64,000 bases of DNA from positions 61,996,963-62,060,962 of the forward strand of contig OZ024833.1 of the NCBI GenBank assembly GCA_964016985.1. The letters run 5' to 3'. Shown here piece by piece: positions 33,451-44,150 of the stretch. A program made the position numbers and the translations under genes. The stretch comes from Anodontia alba (lineage: Eukaryota > Mollusca > Bivalvia > Lucinida > Lucinidae). The notes under the pieces were generated by a model. The model saw nothing but the letters and a program-made list of their open reading frames with translations, was not told the origin of the DNA and did not search any database. Within the stretch, counting starts at the first letter, position 1; each line of letters opens with the position of its first letter.

Positions 33451-33554
33451 TTATGTCAATGTCATTTATTGTAAATATTTTTCTTACACATATTACGCAC
33501 AAGCGTAACGTGCGCAATGAGCGTTACGCCTAAGGTTCATTTGAAGCCGTTGCT

Positions 33555-33774
33555 TAGACTGGCTTTAGTCTCCAGTGACTAAATATATATTTTTTCTTAT
33601 AATCATGTTTAATAATCCACTAAAGTAAAGCTAAATAATATCACAAATATATAATGGCTGGTCACTAGTGACCAGCCTTTATAGTCATGATATCATTTTG
33701 GTTTTATTTTCGTGGATTATCAAGCAGGATTATAAAGAAAAAATATTTAATCACTGGGGACTGGAGCCAGTCTA
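33555..33774. mobile_element. Fold-back FB-1 copy 1, 9-bp target duplication
   Basis: Nearly all of it is one inverted repeat: TAGACTGGCTTTAGTCTCC, CAGTGACTAAATAT, AATCCACTAAAGTAAAGC, GGCTGGTCACTAGTGACCAG, and back to GGAGCCAGTCTA. GCCGTTGCT (33546-33554) and GCGGTTGCT (33775-33783) form a 9-bp duplication with one change. Nine-bp duplications are typical of Mutator-like elements (established knowledge). No transposase is present. Confidence 0.88.
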
Positions 33775-34189
33775 GCGGTTGCTCAATACTTATTTCATTT
33801 AGTGGCTACTTCAATGTGTTTTAGTGTATATAATTTACGCCTTCTGTCTTTTGAACTAATTCAAACAGCCATAAAATAAACTAAGAAACGGTTTATTTCA
33901 ATTTGTATGTGGTAGCACGTGTAGGTATTGTTAATTGATTATAATTTGCCAGCGGATAGAATAAAATAGAACGGAATAGAATAGAACATAATAAAAAATC
34001 AAGTCATGGGTCACAAGGTGACATAGCAGTTACAACATTAACCATAATCTGTTTGAACATATTAAAACATATGCATTTACATACATATACTATGAAACAG
34101 CAGAAGCTTGATTCCGATTAGATGAAAACTGAGACAACTAAGGACAACTACATTTTATTATATACAAAGTAATGAAATATAGAGAATTA

Positions 34190-34300
34190 TTAATGAAATA
34201 AAATGCACATTTTCACTAGTGAAATATAAGTTTTATATTTTCACTAGTGAAAATATAAAACTTATATTTTCACTCCTCTGAGCAGTGAAAAATATAAGAT
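34190..34300. repeat. Palindrome centred on ACTAGT
   Basis: GAAATATAAGTTTTATATTT, TCACTAGTGA, and the mirror at 34220-34271. Repeated TTTCACTAGTG/CACTGAAAAA motifs spread over 34200-34375 suggest a degenerate element. Confidence 0.65.
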
Positions 34301-34566
34301 CTGGAACTACTTTTTTCTTATTTACATTAATGTTTTCATTACACTAGATGAAAATTTTTATGGTATTCACTGAAAAAGAGTAAATTTTCTTTTTATTTTA
34401 TTTTTATACGCCAATGCGCGTTTCTGACGTCATATCTAACGTCACCAAACAAAACAAAACATGAACGTCATGGCGCCAAGGGACAAAACTGCGTGTCAGA
34501 CTTTCCCTTGCAAATGCAAGATTTGCATCTCTTCTATCGAAAGTGATGTATATAATAAAAAGAAAA

Positions 34567-34714
34567 TTCAAATGTTTGTCGTGAATATGACTTTTATTTC
34601 ATCTCGTGAAGCGAAAAAATGTATATTTCATTCGTGCCTTCGGCACTCATGAAATATTCATTTTTTCACTTCACTCGATGAAATAAAAGTCATATTCACG
34701 ACAAACATTTGAAT
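34567..34714. repeat. 148-bp palindrome
   Basis: TTCAAATGTTTGTCGTGAAT, ATGACTTTTATTTCATC, TTCATTCGTGCC, loop TTCGG, and mirror. Upstream GACGTCATATCTAACGTCAC may be part of the same element. No second copy is in the window. Confidence 0.7.
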
Positions 34715-34739
34715 ATCCTCTATATATTATACGTATATC

Positions 34740-35748
34740 AGAACACTGGAAGTCGTCTTAGCCCTTAGGCTGCTAGAAAAAAAATGAATCAAGCCTGTAA
34801 GAGGGGATACCTCTACTCGAGAAGTCATTACTCCCTTAATTTTGCCTCGAATTACATGGAATTTTCACATACAATTTGCCGATCGTAGATGGCCATTTTA
34901 CCGGAGAAGGGATGGTCACTTGACTAGAAAGTCACGTGACAGTCACGTGTAAACCGGGAACCGTTTAAGACACAAAAACAAATGTTACAAGGGACCAGCG
35001 CCTACTGTGTACTATTGCGAATGAAACAAATTACATACAAAGGTTCTACTGTTATTCCTATTTCTTCCTCACTGGAAATGATTCTGGTGTTATGGGCTTT
35101 TTTTTTTTTTTCAGAAAATCGTGATCAATCTATTGAAGTGGGTGCTGAAATTAATGGCAGCTTGATATTTGGTATTCTCGGTCTTTTTTTTAGTGGGGGT
35201 AAAATCCAGCACCTGACTATCTAATGAAAAGTGGCGTGTTTGTATGAAAGTAGGTTCACTCTTGTATGAGAACACTTGCTCTGAATGGTTGCATGTGGTA
35301 TATAGTTAGTTTGACAGGCTTTAGAGTTGGCAGACCCCTCCAGCACGACAATAGTCGTGATTAGCAGCCGAAAGGTTAATTAGAAAAAATATCTGCTCTC
35401 ATCGAAAAAAAATACTGTTTCTAGGAGTAAACCTTTTAAGAGTGTATCCCTTTTAAGAAGGGCCGCGGTGTGTCGGAAGGAAAACTTTAAGTTACAAATA
35501 TTGCCTCCCACGTAAAATATGGCGAAAAACCTATCAAGTGTATTGTGTCTCCCTCCACACAGACACCCATTGGATGATCTAAGTTTAAGTCGACCCTATG
35601 GCATATGCGAACAGCGTAGAGCCAGAACAGCTTACAAACCTGCGAAGTCTGTATGATGTATGGGTTTTATGCTCGGGACACAATGAGAAAGCCCTCTTGA
35701 ACTAAGATGTATAGTCTGGTTTGGTTCCAGTTCTATATTTTTAGCATA
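34740..35748. other. No feature recognised
   Basis: About 1 kb without a recognised gene or repeat except a core-B-like GCGAACAGCGTAGAGCCAG at about 35607. An 80-residue frame at 34982-35224 shows no motif. Confidence 0.4.
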
Positions 35749-36108
35749 TACAGTATAACCTCAGTGGCTCGAACACGGATGGCTCGTTCACGGATGATTC
35801 GAACTTTTTTTTCAGTCCCTACAAAATTCTTCCAATAGCTCAAGAAAACAAATATTTAATGATTTTTTTCTTATTTTATCAAGGAATTGTATGTTGTGTG
35901 TACTCATTAGAATCGCCTCATCGAGGCGATTCTAATGAGTACACACAACATACAATCATTGTGTAGAAAATCGAAAACATTTCCCTAATTATTTGCTTTT
36001 TGCTTCCTGAACTGGTGCCATGATTAACCTTCAGTGGCTCGAACTAGCCATGTCTCGAACGAATTTCCATGGTCCCGAAGATGTTCGAGCCATTGAGGTT
36101 CGACTTTA
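35749..36108 (+). mobile_element. MITE-3 copy 3
   Basis: TACAGTATAACCTCAGTGGC to GGTTCGACTTTA (last TG mutated). The core-A variant is perfect: GTACTCATTAGAATCGCCTC, apex ATCGAGG. Confidence 0.83.
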
Positions 36109-36560
36109 TCATGGTCCCTTTTTAATGGTAGGAATGGACATATGCAGACACCGAAAATGTCTTGACGTGCTTTCGAGCATGCGCAAGATGCGCGGATTCA
36201 GATCATCCTGAGCATGCGCAAAATATCATCCGGATCTTTGTTCTCCATTCATACATTCTATAGTGTCCAGTGCTTCAGTTAGCGGACAGTGAAGGTCCCG
36301 ATCAGTCTGCGCGGATGCGCAAGCTGATCTGGATCTTCGCTCTCCTCATATGCCCGAAGACACGTTTTTTGCATGCCGCGGCCAAATTGTGGGCAGGCTG
36401 GCTGCGTTTACAATCTTTATTGAACGAGAAGCATAGAATCAATCTTTCGGTGCGCATGTCAAGCCCCTTAGCAATGCCAGATTTCCGGTGTCTTGGGAAG
36501 GCTGTATTCTGTGATTGGGGCCTTTTCTGTGTACCCCTATACGATCAACCCTTGGAAAGG
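36109..36560. repeat. GATCAG..CTGCGC palindromic repeat, rearranged
   Basis: GAGCATGCGCAAGATGCGCGG, then GATCATCCTGAGCATGCGC, and GATCAGTCTGCGCGGATGCG with CAAGCTGATCTGGATCTTCG form a third hairpin type, also at 52150-52330 and 53890-54060. At 36480-36545 GTGTCTTGGGAAGGCTGTAT is a DR2-type tail. Confidence 0.55.
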
Positions 36561-36886
36561 CAAACAGTGAGTGCTTAAGAAGGGTGATTGCTTTTTACGG
36601 GTAAATCTCAATTTCTTTCACCGGATCTGAAATAGCGGTCTTTTTAAGACAGGTGACTGCTTAATACTGGTGGCCTTTAAGACAAATTACGCCGCTTATG
36701 CAAAAACGTAGGTATTGCATGCCGCTTGCCTTGTATTGAATCATTCTAGATGCTCCCGGAAATAGGTGATAGTGTGGTTTCATGCGAGAATATATCCTGT
36801 TGTATTATAGTCCAATCAATCAACTTCAATTGGCTGTTATGCTGAGGCCGCTAACATTACACGTATAGGCTGTAGGACTACTTTCC

Positions 36887-37342
36887 TTAAACTCTTAAAG
36901 CCCCAATCACAACTGTAGCAGACGACAGTTTGACATTTCTGTATTTTTTTTTTTTCCTAAACAAGGTTTGGCATTTCATGTGGATCCGCAGCACCAGCCG
37001 GCCTTGGTGGCTCAGTCGGATGCGCGTTCAGAAGGTCGCAGGTTCAATCCCCGCCAGGTCCGGCAACATTCTTTCGTGGAGATTGATCGTAAATATTTTA
37101 TACGGTCATTCTCTCCCTACCGTTTATTAAAGAAGGGCAGTTGTCAGTTTCTGGCGAAAGAATGTGCACAAGTGCTGGTTAAGCGCTAAAGCGGACTAAG
37201 CCTGCCTAGAAAACAAGAAATTAAAATCATCTGCCTAGCAGACGATTCACATGAACTGTCAATTCTTATTTCCTAAACAAAAATAATTAAAAAAAAATAA
37301 AATGTCATCTGTTACAATTGAGCTTAGCGCTTAAAGGGTTAA
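36887..37342 (+). mobile_element. MITE-7 copy 2, split by a SINE
   Basis: TTAAACTCTTAAAGCCCC opens it, GTAGCAGACGACAGTTTG follows, and AGCGCTTAAAGGGTTAA closes it. The SINE at about 36995-37210 interrupts it. Confidence 0.65.
36995..37210 (+). mobile_element. tRNA-SINE S-I, 3' truncated
   Basis: CCGGCCTTGGTGGCTCAGTC head, B-box GGTTCAATCCC, body to GACTAAGCCTGCC, then the last third is missing. Confidence 0.8.
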
Positions 37343-37614
37343 CATGAACTTAAAGCAGTCCGACATTGTTATCTAACAGATCTTCACCGAATACTTGTAC
37401 TAGATAGATTTTTTTTCAGGTATACAGAGCTTGTAACAAGAGAGGCCATTTTAAATTTAGGCAACTTGATACTCTTGGCAGACATCCGCAATATTTGACA
37501 AGGGAGACAACTTTTGTGACTTTCACTGTCTGTGGGCGGGCTAATCTTGGTGCTGTTTGTTGATTTCTTATGTTCTGGCTTCAGACCGCAACCGAGCCAT
37601 TTACTGTGTTGTAT

Positions 37615-37657
37615 CAAGTTTATGTGATTATATGTGTTTCACTGTAATGGTTCACTG
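37615..37657 (+). repeat. DR2 left edge
   Basis: GATTATATGTGTTTCACTGT and ATGGTTCACTGA match 62448-62478 and stop where MITE-1 copy 15 begins. Confidence 0.6.
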
Positions 37658-37844
37658 ATTACGAAAACATGCCTACTCAAATATACTAATTATTTTACCA
37701 CCAAAAACTGAAAATTTTCTGATAAAAATTCTGATATTTTTCATATTTCTGCTCAAAACATAGATTGACGGCACTCGTTAGAACCGCCTCGCTTAAAAGT
37801 GGGGTTTAAGGGAGTCAACATTATATAGGCATGTTTTCGTGATG
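37658..37844 (-). mobile_element. MITE-1 copy 15, deletion from palindrome apex
   Basis: ATTACGAAAACATGCC to ATGTTTTCGTGATG. The left stem ends at GAACCGCCTCG and jumps to CTTAAAAGTGGGG, so the right stem and about 90 bp of arm are gone. Confidence 0.85.
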
Positions 37845-38005
37845 TGGTGAGGTAGAGGACCCTATGTGGGCCGAACCTATGTTTTTAACTTGGAGCTGTA
37901 TCAGAATTAAGGCCGACGTTAAGCCCATCAGTATTTTTTCTACTGGCCGTTCCAAGGCGACCCTTTTCTGCAATATTTCTTTGTACGTACGTCGGTGCAT
38001 GATTT
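37845..38005 (+). repeat. DR2 copy 2, part
   Basis: GGTGAGGTAGAGGACCC, GTGGGCCGAACCTATG, TTGGAGCTGTATCAGAATT and CATCAGTATTTTTTCTACTG. It stops at MITE-1 copy 16. Nearly the same DNA follows at 38285. Confidence 0.75.
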
Positions 38006-38284
38006 CATTACGAAAATATGCATATTCAAATATACTAAAACTTTCACCACCAAAAAATGAAAATTTTCAGATAAAAATTCTAATATTTTTGCATATTTCT
38101 GCTCAAAACATAAATTGTCGGCACTCGTTAGAACCGCCTCGCCGATGCGGTTCTAACGAGTACCCACAATCAATGTTTTGAGCTGAAATAAGAAAAAATA
38201 ATATATACCCCTGTAAACCCCAGTTTTACTATTTAAAAGTGGGGTTTAAGGGAGTCAACATTATATAGGCATGTTTTCGTGATG
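38006..38284 (-). mobile_element. MITE-1 copy 16
   Basis: CATTACGAAAATATGC to ATGTTTTCGTGATG, complete, core-A with one apex change (GCCTCGCCGATGCGG). Confidence 0.86.
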
Positions 38285-38560
38285 TGGTGAGATAGAGGAC
38301 CCCTATGTGGGCCGAACTTATGTTTTTAACTTGGAGCTGTATCATAATTAAGGATGACGTTTAAGCCCATCAGTATTTTTTCTACTGACCGTTTCAAGGC
38401 GGTTCCTCTGTTGCAGTTCTTTTTTGTACGTACGTCGGTGATTTCATAATTATGTGGAGTTTGTTTTGTCCTTAAATGTCCCTCAACTTTCCTTTCGGTG
38501 CCTTGGGAAGGCGTGGCTTCGTGATTACGACATTAACTGTGCATCTTCACTTATGTCTTG
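38285..38560 (+). repeat. DR2 copy 3
   Basis: TGGTGAGATAGAGGACCC, GTGGGCCGAACTTATG, CAAGGCGGTTCCTCTGTTGC and TGCCTTGGGAAGGCGTGGC. About 95% identical by eye to 37845-38005, so the two form a local duplication together with the MITE-1 right arm. Confidence 0.75.
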
Positions 38561-38610
38561 CCGTTTGTTTTCCTGCAAGCCAATCCCCTTCTGAAAAAGG
38601 GGCGTACATG

Positions 38611-38956
38611 TACAGTGAACTCTTGTTACAACGACAGCATTTGTTCCCAAAGACGTTGCCATTAAAAAGAATTTGTTGTTGTACAGAATACTTAATGAGC
38701 AGATTGATATGTAAGAAAGGTATTTTGTTCTTATTTACTCATAAAACATATGTTTTGGATATTTGTTAGAATCGCCTTACTGGGGTGATTCTAACAAATA
38801 TCCAAAACATATGCTTCTTCAAAGTTTTAAACACAATATTCTCGCAAAATTTGTGACTAATTGTTACCTCTTAAGCAAAGGTTTCGTGACAGTCAGATTC
38901 TCGTATAACGAATTTTGTCGTTTTTTCGAGTGTCGGTATAAAAAGGGTTGTCTGTA
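38611..38956 (+). mobile_element. MITE-4 copy 1 (pogo-like)
   Basis: TA-CAGTGAACTCTTGTTAC to GGGTTGTCTG-TA. Subterminal ACAACGACAGC and GTCGTTTTTTCGAGTGTCGG repeats. The central palindrome ATATTTGTTAGAATCGCC / GGTGATTCTAACAAATAT is another core-A variant. Confidence 0.8.
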
Positions 38957-39122
38957 CTATAAAGGGAAAGACGGGACAACTTCTTTTCATCCAGTGTTGG
39001 CCACTTTTCAAAAGGAAGACAAAACACTCTGAATTGCCTCCCTGAATTTTGAATTTCTATCCATTTCCCTTACCTGTAACAAGCATTATATCAGATCGAT
39101 TATAATCGATCCATATACGAAC

Positions 39123-39139
39123 CCCCCCCCCCCCCCCCC
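39123..39139. repeat. Poly-C run
   Basis: A 17-C homopolymer between the two MITE-4 copies. Confidence 0.9.
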
Positions 39140-39165
39140 TAAACACTGTATGAGCGCTTTCGGAG

Positions 39166-39477
39166 TACAGACAACCTCTTTATACTGACACTCGATACAA
39201 CGACGAAATTCGTTATAATGACAATTTGACTGTCACGAAACATTCGCTTAAGAGGTAACAATTAGTCACAAATTACGCAAGAATTTTGTATTTAGTACTT
39301 TAAAGAAACATATGCATTGGCCGCTGAGGCAATTCTAACAATTATCCAAAACATATGCTCTACGAAGACTTTCTTATATATCAAACTGCTCATTAAGTAT
39401 TCTGTACAACAGCAAATTCATTTTCATGGTAACGTCTTCGGGAACAAGTGGTTCCGCCGTTCCGAGGGCTCACTGTA
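39166..39477 (-). mobile_element. MITE-4 copy 2
   Basis: TA-CAGACAACCTCTTTATAC to GGGCTCACTG-TA, inverted relative to copy 1, 209 bp away. The left palindrome stem is mostly lost (ATATGCATTGGCCGCTGAGG then CAATTCTAACAATTATCC). Confidence 0.8.
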
Positions 39478-39613
39478 TCTAATTAATAGGTGCTGGTCAT
39501 ATTTTATATGCATTTACGGGCTTTTGCGCTAAGACATAATAATTGGTGATTACAATGTGTTAAGTTAAACGATTAATGCAAACCTTGAAATATATGTAAT
39601 TTTACCTCCTTAG

Positions 39614-40005
39614 ATCCGGGTTCCATCGCGCAGTCGGTAGTGCGTCTGACTCCAGGGTTTGCAAGTTCGAATCCCAGCTCGGCCATATGACTTTTGTGAA
39701 GATTTATAGCGGGGTCGTTTTAGGGTAGATTGTTTGCAATCTAGTCATAGAATACATATACCAAAACCCTTAAGGCTGTAGTCCACATGATTATCATTGA
39801 CCAATAAATTCAAACAAAGTCAGAGAACCGTTTAAAGGGGGTTATCTGTAAAACTTGGACTGGGACATTGGCAAATAATGTAGATCCAGATCAGATGCTG
39901 CAAAAACGCGTCGTCTGACTAGGGTCTGCACTGTTTGCTTGCATTACAGGAAGTTAAGAGTTAACAAAAACAGTTTTAAGTCCCCGTTCAGGACCATTGA
40001 TTACG
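39614..40005 (+). repeat. tRNA-like head followed by core-B repeat
   Basis: GGGTTCCATCGCGCAGTCGG, TAGTGCGTCTGACTCC and B-box AGTTCGAATCCC (39666-39677) form a SINE head. The part from 39715 matches 16500-16830, with the core-B hairpin at 39871-39939. A head plus a body with two copies suggests a SINE that carries core-B. Confidence 0.65.
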
Positions 40006-40009
40006 ATTA

Positions 40010-40182
40010 TTCTCCCCATTTAGCTGATTCAAGAAGGGCAGTTGTCAGTTACTGGTGAAAGTATGTGCACAAAGGATTGGTTAACCGCTTAGAGGAAAAG
40101 TGTATATAGGTTACATGTAACTGATCGGCTCGACATGACCTTAAAAGTGTTGACTGGGCCGTAAAACTCAAACTCAAACAGT
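40010..40182 (+). repeat. tRNA-SINE S-I, 3' half
   Basis: GATTCAAGAAGGGCAGTTG, CAGTTACTGGTGAAAGTATG, GGTTAACCGCTTAGAGG, GCTCGACATGACC and GGGCCGTAAAACTCAAACTC. No head. Confidence 0.75.
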
Positions 40183-40563
40183 CTTCATGTGGCATCGACA
40201 GGAGAACAGATAATGGGCAAACAATGCCAAAGCAAATCAGCACTTTTGCAGTACCGTTATCTCAACATGAACAAAGGAGTCACAAAAGGGTCAGATATAT
40301 ATTTAAGCAGAATGCTTACTGGTAAAATGCCTTGTTGAAGAAGCTTTTCTTCTTTTCTTCAAACCTACATTATATTCAGAAATTATTTCATAAATTTGAC
40401 GATGTTGTGTTAAAACAGTGCTGTTTCTCTTGAGTTTCATGAAATATGTGCCGTGTTTACATAAATTTTCAGTAAGACAGATCTGAGGTAACAGTGAAGA
40501 TCCAAATCAGAACATCGTTACTGTTCGCCACAAATGTAGCAATTTGCACACAAAAGCGTGTAG

Positions 40564-40976
40564 TAATATAGGGATCAAACATGGGTTTTCATGCATTAAC
40601 ATTCGCCAGGTCCCAGGGAGGTATTGAAAACACCTCCTTAGGGACCTGGCTAATGTTAATGCACTGAAAAACCATGTTCGATCGCTATTATTGCACAAAA
40701 ACTGTAAACATTTGCTACATTTAGCGTTATTCATTGCACTATTTTGTTCCGCCTTTTTACCGATGTCTCGCAAACGTAATTTCCACGGACTATGCTCGTT
40801 CTAGGGCCGGGCAGTACACATCATGTAAGGGCAGCAAATCTATGGCCCCGGCACGATCATATTAAAAGTTGCGTAGCCATGCATTAACAGCGCGTGAATT
40901 GCCTTGTTAATACACGGCTTGTCGCCGGTTAATGCACGGCTGTTAATAACGTTCGACACTGTTTTTTATGCAATAA
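40564..40976 (+). mobile_element. FB-5 copy 2
   Basis: Same order as 33007-33450. The hairpin is shorter (loop region GGGAGGTATTGAAAACACCTCC) and the rest is about 90% identical by eye. Confidence 0.75.
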
Positions 40977-41299
40977 AACGGATTTGCTTAAATTTTAGGA
41001 CACTTATTGTAAGAACTTGTCTGATTTATAAAGGTAAATACGGTAGCAATTTTATGCATATTCTTGATGTATAACCTTGCACAGCAGTCTCGACAGGCTG
41101 CGTCAGTTTCTATAGTCTGCTGCAAAAATATTGTGATATGCATTGATAAGTCTTTGTACTCCAAAAATTCATTTTCAACGATCGCATTTCAGATTCAAGG
41201 AAATACAGTTTGTGGCTTCTCGTCTGTATAAAGAAAATGACATTAATCATACTTCTAGATAACACAGATAGTTCAACTTAAAAAAATGATATTTTCTTA

Positions 41300-41400
41300 T
41301 TTCTCAAAAATAAACTTATATTGTGTGTTCTCATTAGAGGCGCACCGATGAAAAAAGTGGGTATACTTTAGAAGCGCCTCAGTCGCACAAAATAACAAAA
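41300..41400. repeat. Broken core-A element
   Basis: CTTATTTCTCAAAAATAAAC, TGTGTTCTCATTAGAGGCGC, then GTGGGTATACTTTAGAAGCG. It has the MITE-1 style prefix but AGAAGCGCCTC stems, as at 45400. Confidence 0.45.
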
Positions 41401-41780
41401 ACACCTTAACAATCAGGTTTTCTCGGTTAGACTAGCTACATGTTGTTTCGGCCAATTAGGCCTCTTCAGTGACCTCGTAAATTTTTAAAACTCTCATAAT
41501 GGTCTCGATGATCACAAACGACCATAACATATTAGAAACACCATAGTGAAGTACAGGGAGACGTTTTACGGTCCTACTGTAGTGAAGAGGGACCTTTTAG
41601 AAGTACAGAAAAGACAGAAAAAGCATACTCGACTTGACTAAGTTTTTCAAAGATATAAAAGTTACATATATCTGCTGCACTATTGCTTAAATTATAATTC
41701 TGACCAAACATTTTGGAATTGTTATACCAGAATTATATTTGTATGGCACCACTTCGGTGCTTTATGAAATTTCCGATCAG
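41400..41780. other. No feature recognised
   Basis: No gene or repeat recognised. Confidence 0.4.
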
Positions 41781-41875
41781 CCTGCTAGCATTCTACTTAC
41801 GTCTATATCAAACCGTTGTCGGCCCGACAGAATTCCTGTCGGGCTGATAACGGTCTGATATAGATTTAAGTAGTA
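41781..41875. mobile_element. Fold-back FB-3 copy 2
   Basis: CCTGCTAGCATTCTACTTAC, GTCTATATCAAACCGTTGTC, GGCCCGACAG, and back to GGTCTGATATAGATTTAAG. The outer end of the right arm is eroded; no target duplication seen. Confidence 0.75.
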
Positions 41876-42074
41876 TCATATCATATGTATCATATCATAT
41901 CATTGGTCATAAGATTTAAACACATTTCATGGAATTTGACTGGTTAAAAGAAACGTTTTACACATCAATAAAGTACAGAGCAGGAATCCGCTGGGTCTTT
42001 TTTTCTTTCGCTGCCTCAAAACATTGACATTGACAATGATGTCAACGTTTGAATTACAAGGAATTAATTATTTT

Positions 42075-42205
42075 TTTGTGGATTTTATCGATATGTAAAC
42101 TCCGGCGAATCACTAACAAATATAACATAAAGCTCTGGGAGCTTAATTCAGTTTGTGAATGATTAACCGGAATGTACACGTCGATAAAAGCCACAAAAAA
42201 TAAAA
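42075..42205. mobile_element. Fold-back FB-4 copy 1
   Basis: TGTGGATTTTATCGATATGT, AAACTCCGGCGAATCACTAA, AACATAAAGCTCTGGGAGC, and the mirror ending GTCGATAAAAGCCACA. Confidence 0.75.
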
Positions 42206-42541
42206 TTCACTCCTCTAGTGACGGAGTTCGAACTCTGAGCAAGAAACTGTTTCACCGGTAAAAAACATATATGTAACAGAATAACAGCCTTCGAGGTCTG
42301 AGCAGTCTAGACTCTTGATTATATCATATTTAAAGATAACTGAATGAATGATACTTTTCTAGTTCTCAACGCAAGCATTCATTCTGAAAATCACATTAGA
42401 AAGGTCTGAACACGATTATTGTAATGGAATTCCGGAAAATATGCGGCCAGAGAGTAAGAAAATGATTTTTGGAACACTTCAGTTCTTATCGGAAGTTCAG
42501 TTACCGCATTTAGCCTAAGTACATGTATTCTGACATCTTAA

Positions 42542-42898
42542 TAGCAGTCGAACTTCAATGGATCGAACGTCTTGGGGACCAGAGACATTTATTCTAGACA
42601 CGAGTAGTTGCCGATGAGGGTTAATCATAGCGTCAGGTCATGGGGCAAATAGAGATAATTTAGGGTTTCATTTCGACCTTCTTTAAACTTATGATATACT
42701 GAGTGTACTCGTCAGAATCGCAAAGATGATGCGATTCTAATGAGTACACACGACATAATGAAATAAGACAATTTCTCTAAACTATCCCTAAATAATTGTT
42801 TCCTCGAGCTATCGAAAGAATTTTCCAGGGACTCGAAAACGAGGTTGAGACACGATAAACGAGCTATCGGTATTCAAGTCTTCGAAGTTTTCCTGTAT
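42542..42898 (-). mobile_element. MITE-3 copy 4, diverged
   Basis: AGCAGTCGAACTTCAATGG opens it, GTTAATCATAGCGTCAGGTC follows, then the core GTACTCGTCAGAATCGC with mirror GCGATTCTAATGAGTAC. It ends CGAAGTTTTCCTGTA. Confidence 0.72.
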
Positions 42899-42954
42899 TT
42901 ACAATGTTTATCCTGTAATTTGAACAAGTTGAAATTATTAAATAGTCATGTGTC

Positions 42955-43080
42955 TGAAAATTGCTGGATGAGTGATAAACCGTGTAGATCCTGATCAGAT
43001 CCCGCCGCGTATTTCGGCGCCTGATCTGGGTCTTATCTATTTGACCAGGCTTGTCTGTCCAAACTCAAAGGGTAAATATG
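42955..43080 (+). repeat. Core-B element of the GGGTAAATAC group
   Basis: TGTGTCTGAAAATTGCTGG, ACCGTGTAGATCCTGATCAG, stem CCCGCCGCGTATTTCGGCGC, ATCTGGGTCTTATC, GGCTTGTCTGTCC and AGGGTAAATATGG. Confidence 0.6.
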
Positions 43081-43309
43081 GTACATTCGAAGAAACACTT
43101 ACAACTAAACACGATAATTTCATCAACTAATTCGGTGCAATTTGATTGGTCGAGGACAAATTAAAAACGACATTAATGCTTCGAAAACTAAACTGAGCAA
43201 GAATCTTGGAACTATTTTCTTTGCGTAGGTTTCTAAAATACATGTAAGTTATTCAAATCACGTTTCCAACGTCAAAATAATAAGAAATGGATAAGAATAA
43301 TTAGAAATC

Positions 43310-43440
43310 AATTTACTTTTCGTTGATTTGATCGAATCACTCACAAAATTAACATAAAGTCCTTCAGGCTTTGTGTAAAGTTTGTGAGTGATTTTTTGCC
43401 GCGTTTACACATCAAAAACATCCACAAAATTAGAATCCTT
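43310..43440. mobile_element. Fold-back FB-4 copy 2
   Basis: GATTTGATCGAATCACTCAC, AACATAAAGTCCTTCAGGC and mirror TTTGTGAGTGATT, then ACATCAAAAACATCCACA. Confidence 0.7.
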
Positions 43441-43786
43441 TCCTATAATAGAGTGTCACTTTGCTGTTCGTATAAAAAAAGTACCCACATGCCATATTCG
43501 AACAACGAAGTACACGTAGTCTGATCAAAGCCATCTCTGTCCATTCATCCATTGATACTTTAAAGCAGGAAATAAAGACCTTTTGTAAATTGTGCAAACT
43601 ATGCAAATATGCATGATGATCTTGATTCCATTGCCTATTTTTGGCTTTATAGCCCTATTCTTGTATTTATTAAAGAGGAGCAATTTTTCTCGCTTAGAGC
43701 AGCCCCTTTTTAGAAATGAGACAAAAATTTGACAGAATTGTCCTTTGTAAGTGTATCATCTCCCCTTGAAAAAAGTATGGAAAAAT

Positions 43787-44150
43787 GTAAACTCCGGCGA
43801 ATTACTTACAAACTGAATGAAAAAGGTAAGAGAAAAGTCCAGAGAGTGTCATAATCACAAACCGCAGCCCTTCCCAGACACCAAGAGGAAGAGGAAACCG
43901 ACAAATCCAAACAAGCACAAATCGAACAAACGTACGAAAAGCACTAAGATTAGCTCTCTCCTTCCCAAGCGAGGTAATCGCAATGCTAAAAGGACTGAAA
44001 AACACAGGACAAACTGACACAAGGTAAGACATAAAACAAATCGCCCCGTAGAATAAACCACAAAGCATAAAGCCTTCAGGCTTTGTCTTTGTGTTAAGTT
44101 TCTGAGTGATTCGCTGGAGTTTACAATCGATAAAATCCACAATAGTAATA
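43787..44150. mobile_element. Fold-back FB-4 copy 3, split by DR1
   Basis: TGTAAACTCCGGCGAATTAC and TTACAAACTGAATGA lie left of DR1 (43814-44080). CATAAAGCCTTCAGGCTTTG, AAGTTTCTGAGTGATTCGC and TGGAGTTTACAATCGATAAA lie right. DR1 therefore behaves as an inserted unit with sharp edges. Confidence 0.75.
43814..44080 (-). repeat. DR1 copy 2, inserted in FB-4
   Basis: GGTAAGAGAAAAGTCCAGAG begins it and GAATAAACCACAAAGCATAA ends it, i.e. both ends of the 9843 copy. More than 90% identical by eye to 57476-57690. The 112- and 95-residue minus frames are its by-products. Confidence 0.82.

Noticed and set aside
43802..44142. Hydrophobic 112- and 95-residue frames that look like membrane proteins, also at 9849 and 57365
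   Set aside because: All three lie on DR1 copies; hydrophobicity comes from T-rich codons and the frame is not conserved between copies.
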